Shown here: positions 1 to 11,637 of the stretch, piece by piece
How positions within the stretch are numbered: position 1 is the stretch's first letter
Layout of the letters: each line of letters begins with the position of its first letter
Assembly: GCA_007258455.2 (NCBI GenBank)
Contig: VDFB02358134.1
Location: forward strand, 210,177,394 to 210,241,393
DNA: 64,000 bases
Direction: 5' to 3'
From: Sequoia sempervirens
Taxonomy: Eukaryota > Streptophyta > Pinopsida > Cupressales > Cupressaceae
The notes under the pieces: model-generated
Told to the model about the DNA's origin: nothing
Seen by the model: the letters and a program-made list of their open reading frames with translations, nothing else
The model's database searches: none
Position numbers and translations under genes: made by a program

Positions 1-628
1 TTTTGTGAGAAATTCAAAATCCAACATTGCTTCTCCACCCCAAACTATCCCCAAGGCAATGGCCAAGCAGAACCACAAATAAAACCATTTTGAAAATCCT
101 CAAGAAAATAGTCAATGACATAGGTCGTGACTGGCATCTACAGCTCAATCCCACCCTCTGGGGCTACCATGCCAACATCTGCACACCCACTGGCACAAAC
201 CCCTTCTCCCTGGTCTAGGGATCAAAAGCAGTACTCCCCATTGAGATCAAGATCCTGTTACTAAGAATATCACTGTAAAACCTCATCACAGATGAAGAGT
301 ACTGAGTATCAAGACTAAATGAGTTGGAGCTACTAGATGAGCAATGTATAGATTATTTAAATCATTTACAAGTCTACTAGAATAGACTCAAGAGGAGCTA
401 TAACAAGAAAATCAGAAGTAGGACTTTCCAAGTCAGAGAACTGGTACTAAAGGAAAATCAAATGAATGTCCCAACCCAAGTAGCAAAGGAAAATTTGAAC
501 CCAATTGGTTGGGACCATTTGTTATCACAACAAGCTATAAGTAAGGGGCATATCAGCTATCAACACCCAAAGGGGAACCTCTATAAGAGCCCATGAATAG
601 CTCCCATCTCAAAAAGTTTTATGCCTAA
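1..628 (+). pseudogene. integrase C-terminal part, Tat copy A
   Basis: This is the end of a retroviral-type integrase, the enzyme that inserts element DNA into chromosomes. The third catalytic residue (Glu of NGQAE, codon near 70) is visible, then the C-terminal GPY/F-type region with the motif LGPF near 505-520, and the family end HLKKFYA followed by TAA at 626-628. The same protein end occurs in copy B at 30722. At least one frameshift (after the NGQAE motif) and several TAG/TGA stops break it. The catalytic Asp residues and the zinc finger are beyond the window. Confidence 0.85.
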
Positions 629-654
629 GGTAAAGAACCAAAAAAAAAAAAAAT

Positions 655-880
655 CAGAAAATGTCTTGAAAAAATGGTCACCTTGGTGAAAACCTGGCAA
701 ACAAGAGTCTTGGTGATAACAATTTTTTTTTAAAAAAGCAAAAAATCCAAAAAAAAAATTAGAAAAAGGATTAAAAATAGTAAAGAGAAAAATTCGTCCT
801 TTGGTGAAAACCACTTCGGTGGCACTTTGACAAGTACCTTGGTGATAACCTAGCAAACAGGTACCTTGTGTAAATAAGCA
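655..880 (+). repeat. short GGTGAAAACC/GGTGATAACC repeats with poly-A tracts
   Basis: Just downstream of pol, the motif TTGGTGAAAACC or TTGGTGATAACC, often followed by TGGCAAAC, recurs four times with A-rich spacers. The same arrangement is present in copy B at 30780-30960. It is an element-specific non-coding feature of unknown function. Confidence 0.6.
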
Positions 881-1140
881 TTTTCCATCCACTAAGATCT
901 TCACGACTTGTTCTACATTGTCCATCCATTGTGTTTCCATCATCCATCACATTTAGATCTCCACCCATCACTCATCCACCCGCATTCGTACCATGGCTTG
1001 GTCTTGTTTTTGTATCATGATGCCTCCTAGTACTACTCAACCATTCCTCAAGGTCGGTTTGTCCTACCTTTATCATAGTAGTCTATTGTATCACAATGGG
1101 GGCATGTTCTCATCAGATTAGATTCGTGTATATCCTTAAA

Positions 1141-1720
1141 GTCAAAATATCAGAAAATCCAAAAATATCAAAACATCAGAAAATCCAAAAACATCAAAAC
1201 ATCAAAAAATCCAAAAACATTAAAATCACTAAAATCCAGAAACATTCAAAACATATCAAAAAATCCCAAAATAGGTCAAAAAGTCATTCAAAAAAGTCAA
1301 AAACAAAGTCGTCTTGTCAAACTATGAGTCTTTGAGCTTTGAACATAGGCAAGATTGATCTTTGATCATCCCCCGAGACACTTACATCAGTCCTTTAGGA
1401 GTCTGTCATAATAAATTGACATTTCATCATTTATATCGTCATCTGTAAATCAGTCAAGTTGTCAGTCAAACTACATGGTCTCTGCGAGTACAACGTAGGC
1501 AAGGATAATCTATTGATGAGCCCCTGAGGCCCCTAGGATAGGTCCTTAGGTTGGTCTCTTGGTCAAAATCTTAGAAAAACCCAAAAACATTCAAAAATTT
1601 GGAAAATCAAAACATTTGTAAAATCTCAAAAAATACCAAAAATAGCCTCAAAACATTGGAAAACTCCAAAAACATCCAAATATTTGAAAAAATCCATCCG
1701 TCTTATCTCGCTTACACCCA
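1141..1720 (+). repeat. A/C-rich low-complexity repeats (AAAATCC / AAAACATC)
   Basis: Two blocks, about 1141-1290 and 1565-1700, consist of short reiterated words such as AAAATCC and AAAACATC. Copy B has the matching blocks at 31225-31395 and 31670-31800. Any ORFs across them are low-complexity artefacts. Confidence 0.7.
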
Positions 1721-2619
1721 TAATAACACCACTCATAATAAACGATCGTCATCCCCAACCTTTGGTAAGATAATCAGAAGCAAGTCTAGCCGGTAAAAAG
1801 TGAAAACTCAAAACATCAAGTCTTAGGTCTAAGTCGGTACGTAAGCAAGTTGGTCAACTCTTTGTGTCGATAACCTATCATCCAATTTGTCCCATATCAA
1901 TCATTTGAAAGAACACTTAGGATAAATGAAATGACTTGCTGCCATCCACTAACATGTCCTAGGATGTATCCTTCCTACAATGGGCATTATCTTTTGGCAA
2001 TAGTTTCGGTTCTTATCCTTGAAAACACATTCCCTTCTGGTTAGCAGTATTGAAGAACATCGACTTGTTTGTTTACTTTTTCTTTCTCTTTTGACTTATC
2101 TTATTGCGCTCATTCCAAGGACCTCTCAATGATATCCCAATAGAGGATTTAGAGAGATAGGAATGGGGCAACGATCATTATCTTTTGTCTGTTGTGCTTG
2201 TTGGATGTTCTTGAAATATAACCTTGGTGAATACTTGCTTTGTTAGGTATGTATGGAAGAAGTTTTGGGCAGCTTGTTGACTATTGCATTCATAGGTTAT
2301 ACGTTTCCATGTTTTGGTACAAGGTGCTTGAAACTTCTAAAGTGCATCCTAGCAAGTTTTCTGTATGTTAGGTGTGAACAAGAATACTCCTATCTGAATG
2401 TCAAGTCAAAGTTCATCACATTAAGTACAACACCATCCTAGTTCTCTATACCTTGATGCATCGTACCACATGTGTTATCACACATAAGAAAATTGGCCCT
2501 TTGAAGATCCCAACTCCTTGGCAAGTAGTCATCATCATTTGCATATTTATCATCTTATGTCTTGTTGAAATGTCTTCTTCTCTTTCATCCCTTCTTGCTC
2601 ATCGCACTAATAGGGTACT
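1721..2619 (+). other. non-coding 3' region of Tat copy A
   Basis: No coding pattern is visible on either strand. The stretch aligns with copy B at about 31800-31937 and 45893-46600, so it is element body and not host DNA. The split in copy B at this position is where the inner element inserted. Confidence 0.65.
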
Positions 2620-3700
2620 ATGACAGTTAATCATCATCATCTCATAATTGATCCTACATCCACAAATCACTGGCATATTGCATAAACATATGCATTGCAT
2701 TGTCATCATCATATAAACATGTTATTATAAGAATTTTCCATAGATAAGCACATCCATTCTCATTACATTGCATCCACTTTTTTCATCACACTACATTCAT
2801 CACATAAACCATCGCATAACAATCATTTGCATAAACATTTCATAACCATTTCACATTACCATCTACTGCATAATCATACATTATAGGTACATAAGCATTA
2901 TAGATAATCCATTAACATCATAAAGTCATCTCCCACATTACGTTCATTTTGCATAAATCATCATCATACCACTTTGCATTAACATATCATTTCATATATT
3001 ACATCACATCACATTAAATGCATCACATACATTACGTTATCTTTTAACATGTTTAGGATAATAATATTTTTTATTCTAAGCATCTCAAAACCATCTCATT
3101 TGCATCATCAATACTTATCATATAAAACACAACCATTGCATTTACTTTGCATTATATCGTCCATTTATCATCCATATCATTATATAAAACACCTCATAAA
3201 TAACATCACAATCATTTTTACATTTCATTGAATAAATCATTACATACCATTATAAGCATAAATAGGGACATAAAAAAAATCCATTACATGCAAAGTATAC
3301 ATCCATCCATAATCATTTTATATAAGCATAGTTCACATATCATTGCGGGTATACACCATAGATCATCCCCATATCATTTTTCATATTACATTTCATTTCA
3401 TATCATATCATTTGCATCAACATACATAGATCAACATATAAATCATCATCATCATCCATTGATATTACATATCATACAAATCCATCTGCATATCATGAAT
3501 AAAACAACATAATATAAGATCTATCCATAATGCATACATCATTAGAAAAGAAATACATCCATATACACATCACATCGCATCATAACATGATTGCATAGCA
3601 TATAGAAATAGAATCATCAATAAATGCATAAATAAATGATACACACAACATCATATCAAAATAATCATCTCATATATATCATCATCGGGTAACTGTCATA
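2620..3700 (+). repeat. CAT/ATA-rich low-complexity tract of Tat copy A
   Basis: About 1.1 kb is dominated by CATCATATCA-like, TTGCAT and ATAAACAT words. Copy B carries a shorter version at about 46600-47395. The family-wide presence shows it was part of the mobile element and did not arise locally. No gene is supported here. Confidence 0.75.
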
Positions 3701-3759
3701 GTACAAAATAATCGGATCACTATACATATGTGTCAATAAGTACAAAAAGGTCCATCAGG

Positions 3760-5918
3760 CTATAAAAAAGGAGCCCATAGGGCATTAAAGGTATCATCTC
3801 GATCAAAAAAAGGTCTACCTGTCCTGTCTGCTGCCCTCACCCTATCACCATGACCCTCTGCTGGTTTGTGGGTGGTTCGCTTCAAGTAATCGAGGGCCCA
3901 TTATGCTCTAGGCATGGTCTGATGATAATGCATGTGGTAATAATCTGCCTCTCGGATGACCTCCCTATAGGACTGAAGGGACACTATGTTCTGGGAGGAG
4001 GAGGCTGTCGTGCTCTCTAACTGCTATTGCCAGCCCATCTCTATAGCTACCTGTAGTTTTGTGGCTTGCCTCTGTAGAACAACCTGATCTCTCTTAGCTT
4101 TGGCCTGGTCTCTCTCAGCCCTGGCCTAATCCCTCTCTCCTATCAAGGTCTAAACCTGACCTTGTAGCTGTGTAATCAGTGAGTCTCTAGGATCTGCTGC
4201 CCTACTAGCTGTGCTTGTGCAGGCTACACGTGAGGCTGATCCTCACCCTCGGCTCATGGTAGTGCACCTGCCTACCCCTACTACCTAGCTGGCACCTGCT
4301 GTTGATCCTGCATCTGAACATCAACCTGACCTAGCTGAGGTGGAACCCTGGCTGACTGATCGTGTTGTGCACCATCTCTCCATCATCATCCTCCCCCTCT
4401 GCCTCTCATCCTCTACCGAGCGAGGACTACTCCTAGAACTGTCAACAGTAGGGGAGGCAAGAAACAGTCTCTATACACTTATGTAACCCCTGGATTTGTA
4501 GGCCCCTAATCGTAAACCTATGACTGAGCCACCAACTGTCTAAAGCTCCTTCCCCTACATAAATCAGTCCTGATGGGAAAAGAAGATCTGCTTTGCATCA
4601 TCGAACCATCTAATCCAACCAAGGTATGGGTGCCATGTAAAAGCATACATCTCATCTAGGACTCTCCTCTAGTAGGGAATCCTATGCTCGCCTGTGTGGT
4701 TGAAGGACACACCACCTCTGTACCACCACATGAGGGGATCGTTAGGCCCCATTGGTACTACAATGACTCATGGCCAGAGAACATCGATGTGCTCCCATGC
4801 CCATACGTGGAGAAGTGTGACACCTGCCCTGAGTGCTCTACCATTAAGGTAGACGTAGTTGTGTAAATGTGTGTAGAGTGAAGCAAGAAGAATAGGCCCC
4901 AAATAAAAATGAACTGGCCTATCACACATCACCATTCACTCCCAGCAGAGTCCCCAACTAGTACTAAAGTACCATCCTAGCCGATCTAGGGCAATGAGAC
5001 CTGAAATGATAGCCACAATAACCAAGTGGAAGGGAGAGGCCAGAGCCCTATGACACTCGAGCTCAATCTGACTCTCTCAATAGATAATGTCCTTAGTAGT
5101 GAGGACTGTGTGACAAGTGTCTCGCCTGACATCCATATCAAAAATAATGCACCGACCATGAATTAGAAATCTCAGGATGCACCACACGTCCTCTAAGGTG
5201 ACGGTAGCCTAGCTGATAGGAAGGGGGAAAGATGAGGTCTCGCTGTGCCATCTCTCAGCAAGCGCTGACATCATCCCAAGGTGAGTATGCACAAGCGTTG
5301 TGTATACAATGTGCCACAACCCCATATCTCATAATTGATCTTGCTCTCTGTCAGTGAGGTCTCACAAATAACTGAAGAGATCCAACAAACTATGCTCTCA
5401 GGAATAGAGCTCCCTTGCCGCGTCCTGCATCAGGAAGGGTCACCATGTTAAAATTTTTGAAAAATTTCATGTCGAGCATCCAAAGAATCACTCTAGTGTC
5501 GCTATCTATGAAGGCATCACAATTTGATTTTTTTATCAAACTACAATGCTGGGGAACAAAATGCCGAAAGCGCACCATTACAGTGCAATTTTCTACTGAG
5601 TGGTGCAGTTTGAGAAGATTCCTGTTTGCTAAGGCACAGTGGCGTCGCACTTTGGAAATGACCCCGCGGGCCATGACCTCAAAGTTAGAGTTTGGAGTTT
5701 GTTTCCAAACTCCAAACTCCACCACAATGGGGAAATTTGACACTAAACGACATAGTTTGATTTTTGGCAGAATAACTAACTTTAAAAGTAATAAATGAAT
5801 GCGAAAAATGAGAAATAAAGCTCAAGTAAGGATCACTTACTAGTGCCCCAATGCCGGGTGGCCATTGGTATGTCCAGACTCGGTCGAAAATGTGCATCGA
5901 GAGCTGTCGTTGCACCAT
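3760..5918 (-). pseudogene. antisense plant mobile domain (PMD) gene, Tat copy A, two exons
   Basis: Read on the minus strand, exon 1 (5918-5841) encodes 26 residues starting MVQRQL and containing WPPGIGAL. It is followed by a GTAAGT donor and, after a 416-nt candidate intron, a TGCAG acceptor. Exon 2 (5424-3760) continues in the same phase for 555 codons, with frame checked at 5283, 4800 and 3900. PMD-like signatures are ERWH (residues about 83-86), TLEDV (about 102-106) and WAWEH (about 234-238), followed by a charged stretch of likely coiled coil near 455-485. PMD proteins are plant proteins of uncertain function also carried by transposons. About a dozen in-frame stops, mostly TGA and TAG, inactivate it. 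The gene runs opposite to gag-pol. Copy B has the same gene at 47502-49754. Confidence 0.8.
5425..5840 (-). other. candidate intron of the antisense PMD gene, copy A
   Basis: On the minus strand the interval begins GTAAGT and ends TGCAG. Removing it joins two reading frames in phase 0. Copy B has an equivalent 457-nt interval (GTATGT to TAG) between the same codons. No transcript data support it here; the evidence is the conserved position and splice signals. Confidence 0.6.
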
Positions 5919-6342
5919 ATCGTCAGGAGGTTAGAGCTCAAATCTCAAAATTGTTAGAGGGCTGTGTGTGAAAATGAATTGAAAGTGACCCCTCGGAGCC
6001 TTTTTAAGCTTGAAAATTAGGGTTTTTTTACCCTGTTTGGCTATCCTGCTAGGGTTTTGAACGCTTGAACCTATTTTTGTCCAGTTGAGGCCTATTTTAC
6101 ATCGTTTTATTTCATTTAGACATGTTTTTGGCCTCCTAGAGCCTTTTTGGACCTGTCCGGCACCGTGTCCTTTTTTTGCGAGATCACCCAAAAATCAAAA
6201 TTTTCATCCAATCTCTCAAGGGGGAAATATATTGGCATGATTTCTCTTGTCAGGCAGCAGTGGGGCAAGATTTTGAATTTTTTTTTTTGGCTTTGATCGA
6301 GACTGTTTATTCTTTGAACCAATGCAACGAGTGCATTGCTTC

Positions 6343-6356
6343 AAAGAGGGGAAAAA
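6343..6356 (+). other. polypurine tract, Tat copy A
   Basis: A run of purines (AAAGAGGGGAAAAA) lies directly before the LTR start TGTAGACA, the position where plus-strand DNA synthesis is primed in LTR retrotransposons. Copy B has AAAGAGGGGCAAAA at the equivalent place. Confidence 0.8.
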
Positions 6357-7631
6357 TGTAGACACGTAAAATTTACTGATTGACATTGTGCATCTAATCC
6401 TAACCACTAACATTGTTTCATCATGAATCATCCTTCGGTCTAACCATTTAATCAAATACCTTTATCTGATTAAATTCATCAATATTTCTCTCTTAATTAA
6501 ATAAATTAGTTATCTAATTAAGTCACCTTTTCTTGATAATTAAATTAATCATTTTTATCTAATTATCTTATTTAATTAAATAATTAATTCTATTTGATTA
6601 AATCTCTTAATTATATCTATTAAATTAAATAAATTAAAACCTTATTTAGTTTAATCTAACATCATCTCTTTTAATTAAATAAATCAAAATCCTTATTTAA
6701 TTAATTCTTTATCACGTTCTTCTCATATTTGATTTAAATAAATCCACAAATTTAAGTCAAATAGGTCACATCATCTAATCCCTTCATTAAATTAATTAAC
6801 TTGGATTAATTTAATCTCTTCTCATGTCCCATCCTCTATCTTTTACCACTTGCACATGAAAATAGATTTAATTGATTTATTAAATCTCCATTTTCCTCAA
6901 CAAGGCATCTTTTAAGGAATATTCCCCAAATTTGAATTCAAAATCCAAGTGGGATGAGTCCTTCCAACAAGGAATTTACTCTCTCTTACATGTCCTTTTC
7001 CTTGATCCAAGTGTCATTCAATGCATTCTTGCTTCCCTCTTGCATGTCATTTCAATAATTTCAAAATTCAAATATATGCATTTATTGGCACAATGCTGAA
7101 AACTTGCACATTCTTTCATCCATTCACTTGTTGACAAGTGGCACCTTGCGATTTGTTGATTCATAGTCTCACATTGCTCTATTTTGGGCATTCTTTCAAC
7201 TTGTATTTCTATAAATAAGAGGCTAATCTCCTCATTTCAACATCGACAATTTAGTATACTTACTATGCTCAAATCATTAGCAATTTTCATTCATTATCAT
7301 TGAGTTCATAGCTAGGTTATGCATATTTTTCTATTGGAGCACTCATCAAGCATCAATAAAGTGGATCACTCTTCATCACACATCAATCTTTCATCATAGG
7401 AGTTGGGAAAGGGCCAATTTTCACATCAAATTGGCACCAATTCCCCCATGGGATCAAGAGTATGCTTGTTTTGATAGGATTTTAATCTATTTCATTTGTG
7501 TTCTTCATTCTTCTTTCCTATTTTAAACTATGCTAATGGATTTCATGGGGAATCCTTGTTCTTGCTTGCATTTTATCTTCTAATGTGTTTGTTCATTGTG
7601 TTTTGCAGGTATTAGGATTGGGGTTTATACA
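6357..7631 (+). repeat. 3' LTR of Tat copy A
   Basis: The LTR starts TGTAGACA after the polypurine tract and ends TATACA. It is 1275 bp, against 1285 and 1286 bp for the two LTRs of copy B, with the same internal order: an AT-rich block of TTAATTAAATAA-like words, a TATA box, and the end sequence GCAGGTATTAGG. It is clearly more diverged from the copy B LTRs than those are from each other. Confidence 0.9.
7210..7216 (+). promoter_or_regulatory. TATA box of Tat copy A LTR
   Basis: TATAAAT lies in the LTR and is conserved at the same place in both LTRs of copy B (20317-20323 and 51047-51053). It probably sets the start of genomic RNA, dividing U3 from R. Confidence 0.55.
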
Positions 7632-8270
7632 CTCATATATACATCTTCTCATCACTACTCGCTCTATTTAAAGTTAATTACTGATCCCATATATATATAT
7701 CTGTTAACAAATATTTTATTGCTTCAAGCCATCTTTGACAAAACATGAGATATTCTCCAACAGTTAGATCAAATCATGAGCAATCATTAATGTGTACCTA
7801 CACAAGTTGGCTAAGATATAGCTAGGAGCCAAAAAAAAATAGCCAACACAAGAAACAATTAATTAAGTACTCCTTAAACATCTGTAATATGCACCATTTT
7901 CTACGTCAGCCACAATGAACAAATAAACAAAAAATCATTCTACCGAATCTCCTAACTCATACACTGATTGCTAAAACACCACAAAATTTACCAATAAGGT
8001 AATATAAATTCTCAACAAACTTTCTTGGGGATCCACAACACAAAATGGTGATATGATGAAGCATACAGATCGACTAGCTAACTAGATACCCTGGTCTTCA
8101 TGCTTTTTGCTAGTAACACACTACCTTCTACAATTTCTAGCGGTACAAGTAGATCATGATCTATGGACCGAGATAATGATTTCAGTTGCCATCAATGAAA
8201 ACACTAGAAGCCACAAACAATCTCCCCATACCATATGCCAACAAGGAGATGAACAAATCTTTATAAATCA
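7632..8270. other. no recognisable gene
   Basis: This stretch follows the 3' LTR of copy A. It contains an (AT)n run near 7691-7700 and short unrelated ORFs, and I recognise nothing else in it. Confidence 0.5.
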
Positions 8271-9345
8271 TCATAGCACTCTATCCCTTTCTCTACCTCT
8301 TTATATTTCACTGTCTCCCCTTAAGCTCTATACTTATCCTTCCACTTGTCTCTTTCCCTCCCTTCCTCCCTCTCTTTTTACCTCTTTAGACCTTTCCCTA
8401 TCAATATATTGAACTCTAGACTTAACTATCTACTTCTCCATCCCTCCCTACTTCCTTCTCTCTTTGTCCCTCTTTAGACCTATCTTTTTCTCACTTTCTC
8501 TCTCCTTGAGCTCTAAACCTATATGTCTACCTCTATCTCCATCCTTCCCTCTCTTTTTCCCTTTTTAGATATCTCTCTTTCTCTCTAGATGTATCACTCT
8601 ACCTCTTTTTCTCTCCATCCTTCCCTCTCTACTTAACTCAATCTCAACTCTCTCCCTATCCCTCTAGCTATCTCTTTATATCTCTCCCTCTCACCTCTCA
8701 CTCTTTCTATAACTATTTCTCCCCTCCTCCCTCCCTATCTCTCTCTCTATCTTTTTCTCTCTCCCAATCTCTTGAAATATACATCTCCCTCAATTTATTC
8801 TCTTTGTCCCTCTTTATACCTTTTTGCATTTTAGTAAACCTAGTTAATCCTATACAACCTAGTCTTCTTCTATCATTTCTTATTCATATTAGGGTTTCTT
8901 AGATCTATACTTTTATGATATTTATATCTCAATTTTATATTTGAAACTCTTTGATGCCCAATTCTTCATTAATTTTATATTGTTGCATCTTTCTCTATTA
9001 TATTGTTTGTGAAATAAATTTTACTTATCCTACCAATCCTTTTCAACCACATTAGTGTTTCATTTTCATATTTGATACATCATTGATAATTCCAAATTTT
9101 CAATATATTAGTGTACCTATTGGATTTATTTTTCCTCTCTCCCTCTCCACCTCTCCCTCTTTATATGTTTATATATTCTCCCTCCCCACACTCTCTCTCC
9201 CTCTCTCCCTCCACCTCCCACCCCCCTCTCTCTCTACCTATCTCTCTCCCTTTGTCTTTGCCTCTATCTTTCCCAAGTCATATCTATCTATAGATATATC
9301 TTCCTATTTCTATCCCTCTCTCCCTATTACTCCTATAGAGAGTAG
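8271..9345. repeat. pyrimidine-rich low-complexity DNA
   Basis: Two blocks (about 8271-8830 and 9118-9345) are dominated on the plus strand by CTCTCTCCCT, CCTCCCT and TATCTCTC words, separated by AT-rich DNA. Apparent ORFs of up to about 100 codons here encode only Leu/Ser/Pro-rich low-complexity peptides and should not be read as genes. Confidence 0.8.
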
Positions 9346-9544
9346 AGATACAATTTGAGAGGAATATAGAGGTAAGTAGATAGGAGAGGAGAGAAGAGAT
9401 ATAAAGATATTTAAATGGATAGAGAGGGGGAATGAGGGAAGGATGGAGTGAGGGGTAGGTAAAGAGAGAGACTGAGAGAATTAGAGAGGGATGGAGGAAG
9501 GTAGATGTAGAGATAAAGAGGTATGGTGGGATTGATATAGGGAG
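9346..9544. repeat. purine-rich low-complexity DNA
   Basis: The strand composition flips near 9345 from pyrimidine-rich to purine-rich (GAGAGGAATA, GGAGAGGAGAG). It forms an imperfect inverted repeat with the block immediately to the left. Confidence 0.7.
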
Positions 9545-10860
9545 ATGTTGGAAAATATGCCTCAATCTCTCAGGCTGAAACCTCTAAGAAAGCATGGTCG
9601 CTGTGACATTCAAGTTGTCTGGCCGACTAGAAGTTGTAATCTTGTGTTTTTCTCATGTTGCCAAGACAATGCTTTTGTCTTGCCGACTGGTGATGTCGCT
9701 GTGACTTGTGGCCTTCGCTGTAACCTTCTGCCTGAGTGGAGACCTCTGGCCGACTGTTGGTGGCTATCAGATATCAGTGTGACTCTAGGTAACAAGCAGT
9801 ATCGGGGAGAGTCTTGGACAGTCGGTATGTCTCATACCAACAAGGGAAGTCTTGATGATAGATATACATCTGTGGTCGTCGGTGTAACTCAAGGGTCTTG
9901 GAGAGAAGTCTCAGTAACGATAGAAAGTCTTGCCGATATCGGTATGACTTGTTCCTATCGGCATGATCTCTTGGCAATCGAGAGATGTTTTGGTGATAGC
10001 ATGTGGGGTCATCGGTTCGGTGCGACTCATGGCGAACAGTCTGTTAGGATTGATTCAGGATAGCTAAGGATTCTGGCTAATAAGTCTCAGCGAAGTGTTA
10101 ATGTCTTGCCAAGAGGAATACTGCTAATGTCTTCATGGTAACATACTAATTCCAATGTGAGGTATTAGTGAACAGTATAAGTCTTGCCAATGGGGCCAAA
10201 TCCAAATGTTCTTCAGTGTAACACAAAGGGTCAGAGAAACATCTTAGCAACTGAAGGATGTCTTGCTGATAGCTGTTGGCTATTGGGGTAACTCAAGGTC
10301 CTGGGAAGATGTCTCAGTGAATGTTGAAGGTCTCATCGATAGGAACTCTTTTTGAAGTCTTCGGTGTAACACGGTGGCTCGGTGAAGAGTCCTAGCGAAA
10401 GGTGTATGTCCTAGCGAAAGGTGTATGTTTCGGTGAAACAAATGATCTCGGAGAAACCTCTTGAAAAAGATGATAAGTCTTGTTGACTAGTGATTGAAGC
10501 TCGGTATGACTTGCCTTGTTCAATGTAATGTCTCGATGAGTGTGTTTGGACTTGCCAATAGTTGTATGCTTTCAGTGTAACTCAAGTTGCTCTATGAGAC
10601 CTCTTAGAAATAGATAAAGTCTTACTGACTGTCCTGTGGAGCTTGATATGATTTGTGTCTTTGGTATACCTTTGGTGACTCGCTATGATCTCCTGGCGAA
10701 TGTGATAGGTTTGGGCGACTGCTTGGTGACTCGGTGTAACTCATGGAGCTTGATAAAACATCTTGGCGACTACGATGACTCTTGGTGACATTAGTATGAA
10801 GGCTATGTGGCATCGGCGAGACACTGTTAGTGTCTCACCGAGATGCCAGTACATTGCAAA
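9545..10860. repeat. field of degenerate tandem repeats (CGGTGTAACTCA / TCTTGCCGA motifs)
   Basis: The words CGGTGTAACTCA(AGG), TCTCAGCGAA and GTCTTGCCGAT recur in the same order, with CGGTGTAAC-like words near 9880, 10010, 10206, 10286, 10369, 10573 and 10731. The period is irregular, about 80-160 bp. A 172-codon ORF at 9545-10063 crosses the repeats but matches no family I know and looks incidental. The GC content is higher than in the surroundings. Confidence 0.6.
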
Positions 10861-11637
10861 TTATGTTGATTGAGTGAAGGCTATCTGACATGGTGCGATG
10901 TGGACAAATCTGAGAAAGCAAAAGTGAATCGTTTGTTGAACCATTTCTATGTGGAAGTTGGAAAACTAAAGCACGAGGAAGTGGAAACATTTGATGTTGC
11001 TGGGCTGGATGACTTGTGAGTTCTAATCCAATAGTTGAAAGAGAACAATTCTATGGAGCCTGCAGAGAACGAATGTATATAGGTATGCATTGGACATTCT
11101 GAGATGAGGTTGAAGAGTCGAGAGCTAGAGAGAGAACTATAGAGTAAGGACTAAGTGGCTAGCCGAAAGGCCAAAGCCATAGGTTGAAGCAAAGGATTGA
11201 GAGGCAGACTCAAGCTATTGGAATCTCTCGTGATCCTGATTGCTTTGTTTGGTCTCTCAGGAATAGTTTGCTACTAGTTGTATCTAGATGAACAAGATGA
11301 ATCTCTGAAAAGGCTAAGAGCCTGAATTTGTATTGTAACCGTTCTATTACTAAATAATACAATGGCTCAATCTTTGGAGTGTGGGATTTTTTATCTGAAA
11401 GGATTTTCCCCATGTAAATCTTTGTGTACTGGTTTTCTGTTTCATCTTTTCATTCCTGTTGGTTCGTGTAGTAGAATCTGTTAATGGTTACTATTGAATT
11501 TACTTGTGTTTCTCTCAAATGGATCAATGTAGGAAATGAACTGTGTTTGTTCCACATTTGGACATAGTTGTTTGTGTCTTTGAGGCAACCTAATCAAAAT
11601 GAAAGTTACCGAAGGCACTACTGCATGTAGTTTTCAC
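10861..11637. other. no recognisable gene
   Basis: Non-repetitive DNA between the degenerate repeats and the purine-rich tract. I see no conserved protein signature on either strand. Confidence 0.5.

Larger units (their letters stand above)
1..7631 (+). mobile_element. Tat-lineage Ty3/gypsy retrotransposon, copy A (3' part only)
   Basis: This is the 3' end of an LTR retrotransposon whose 5' part lies left of the window. It runs from the C-terminal half of integrase through a 5.7-kb non-coding 3' region to a polypurine tract and a 1275-bp 3' LTR. The order and sequence match copy B segment by segment (30090-31937 followed by 45893-51481), which lacks only the nested element, so the family assignment rests on copy B's complete pol with its second RNase H. 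The 3' region carries an antisense PMD gene. The 3' LTR ends at TATACA and is followed by CTCAT as a possible target duplication; its partner is outside the window. Confidence 0.9.

Noticed and set aside
8271..9345. Small ORFs with Leu/Ser/Pro-rich products
   Set aside because: Products of CTCTCC simple sequence only.
9545..10063. 172-codon plus-strand ORF
   Set aside because: It runs across degenerate tandem repeats, which explains its internal similarity; no family match.
9545..10860. CRISPR-like array
   Set aside because: Repeats are degenerate and irregular, with no constant repeat or unique-length spacers, and the context is a plant genome.
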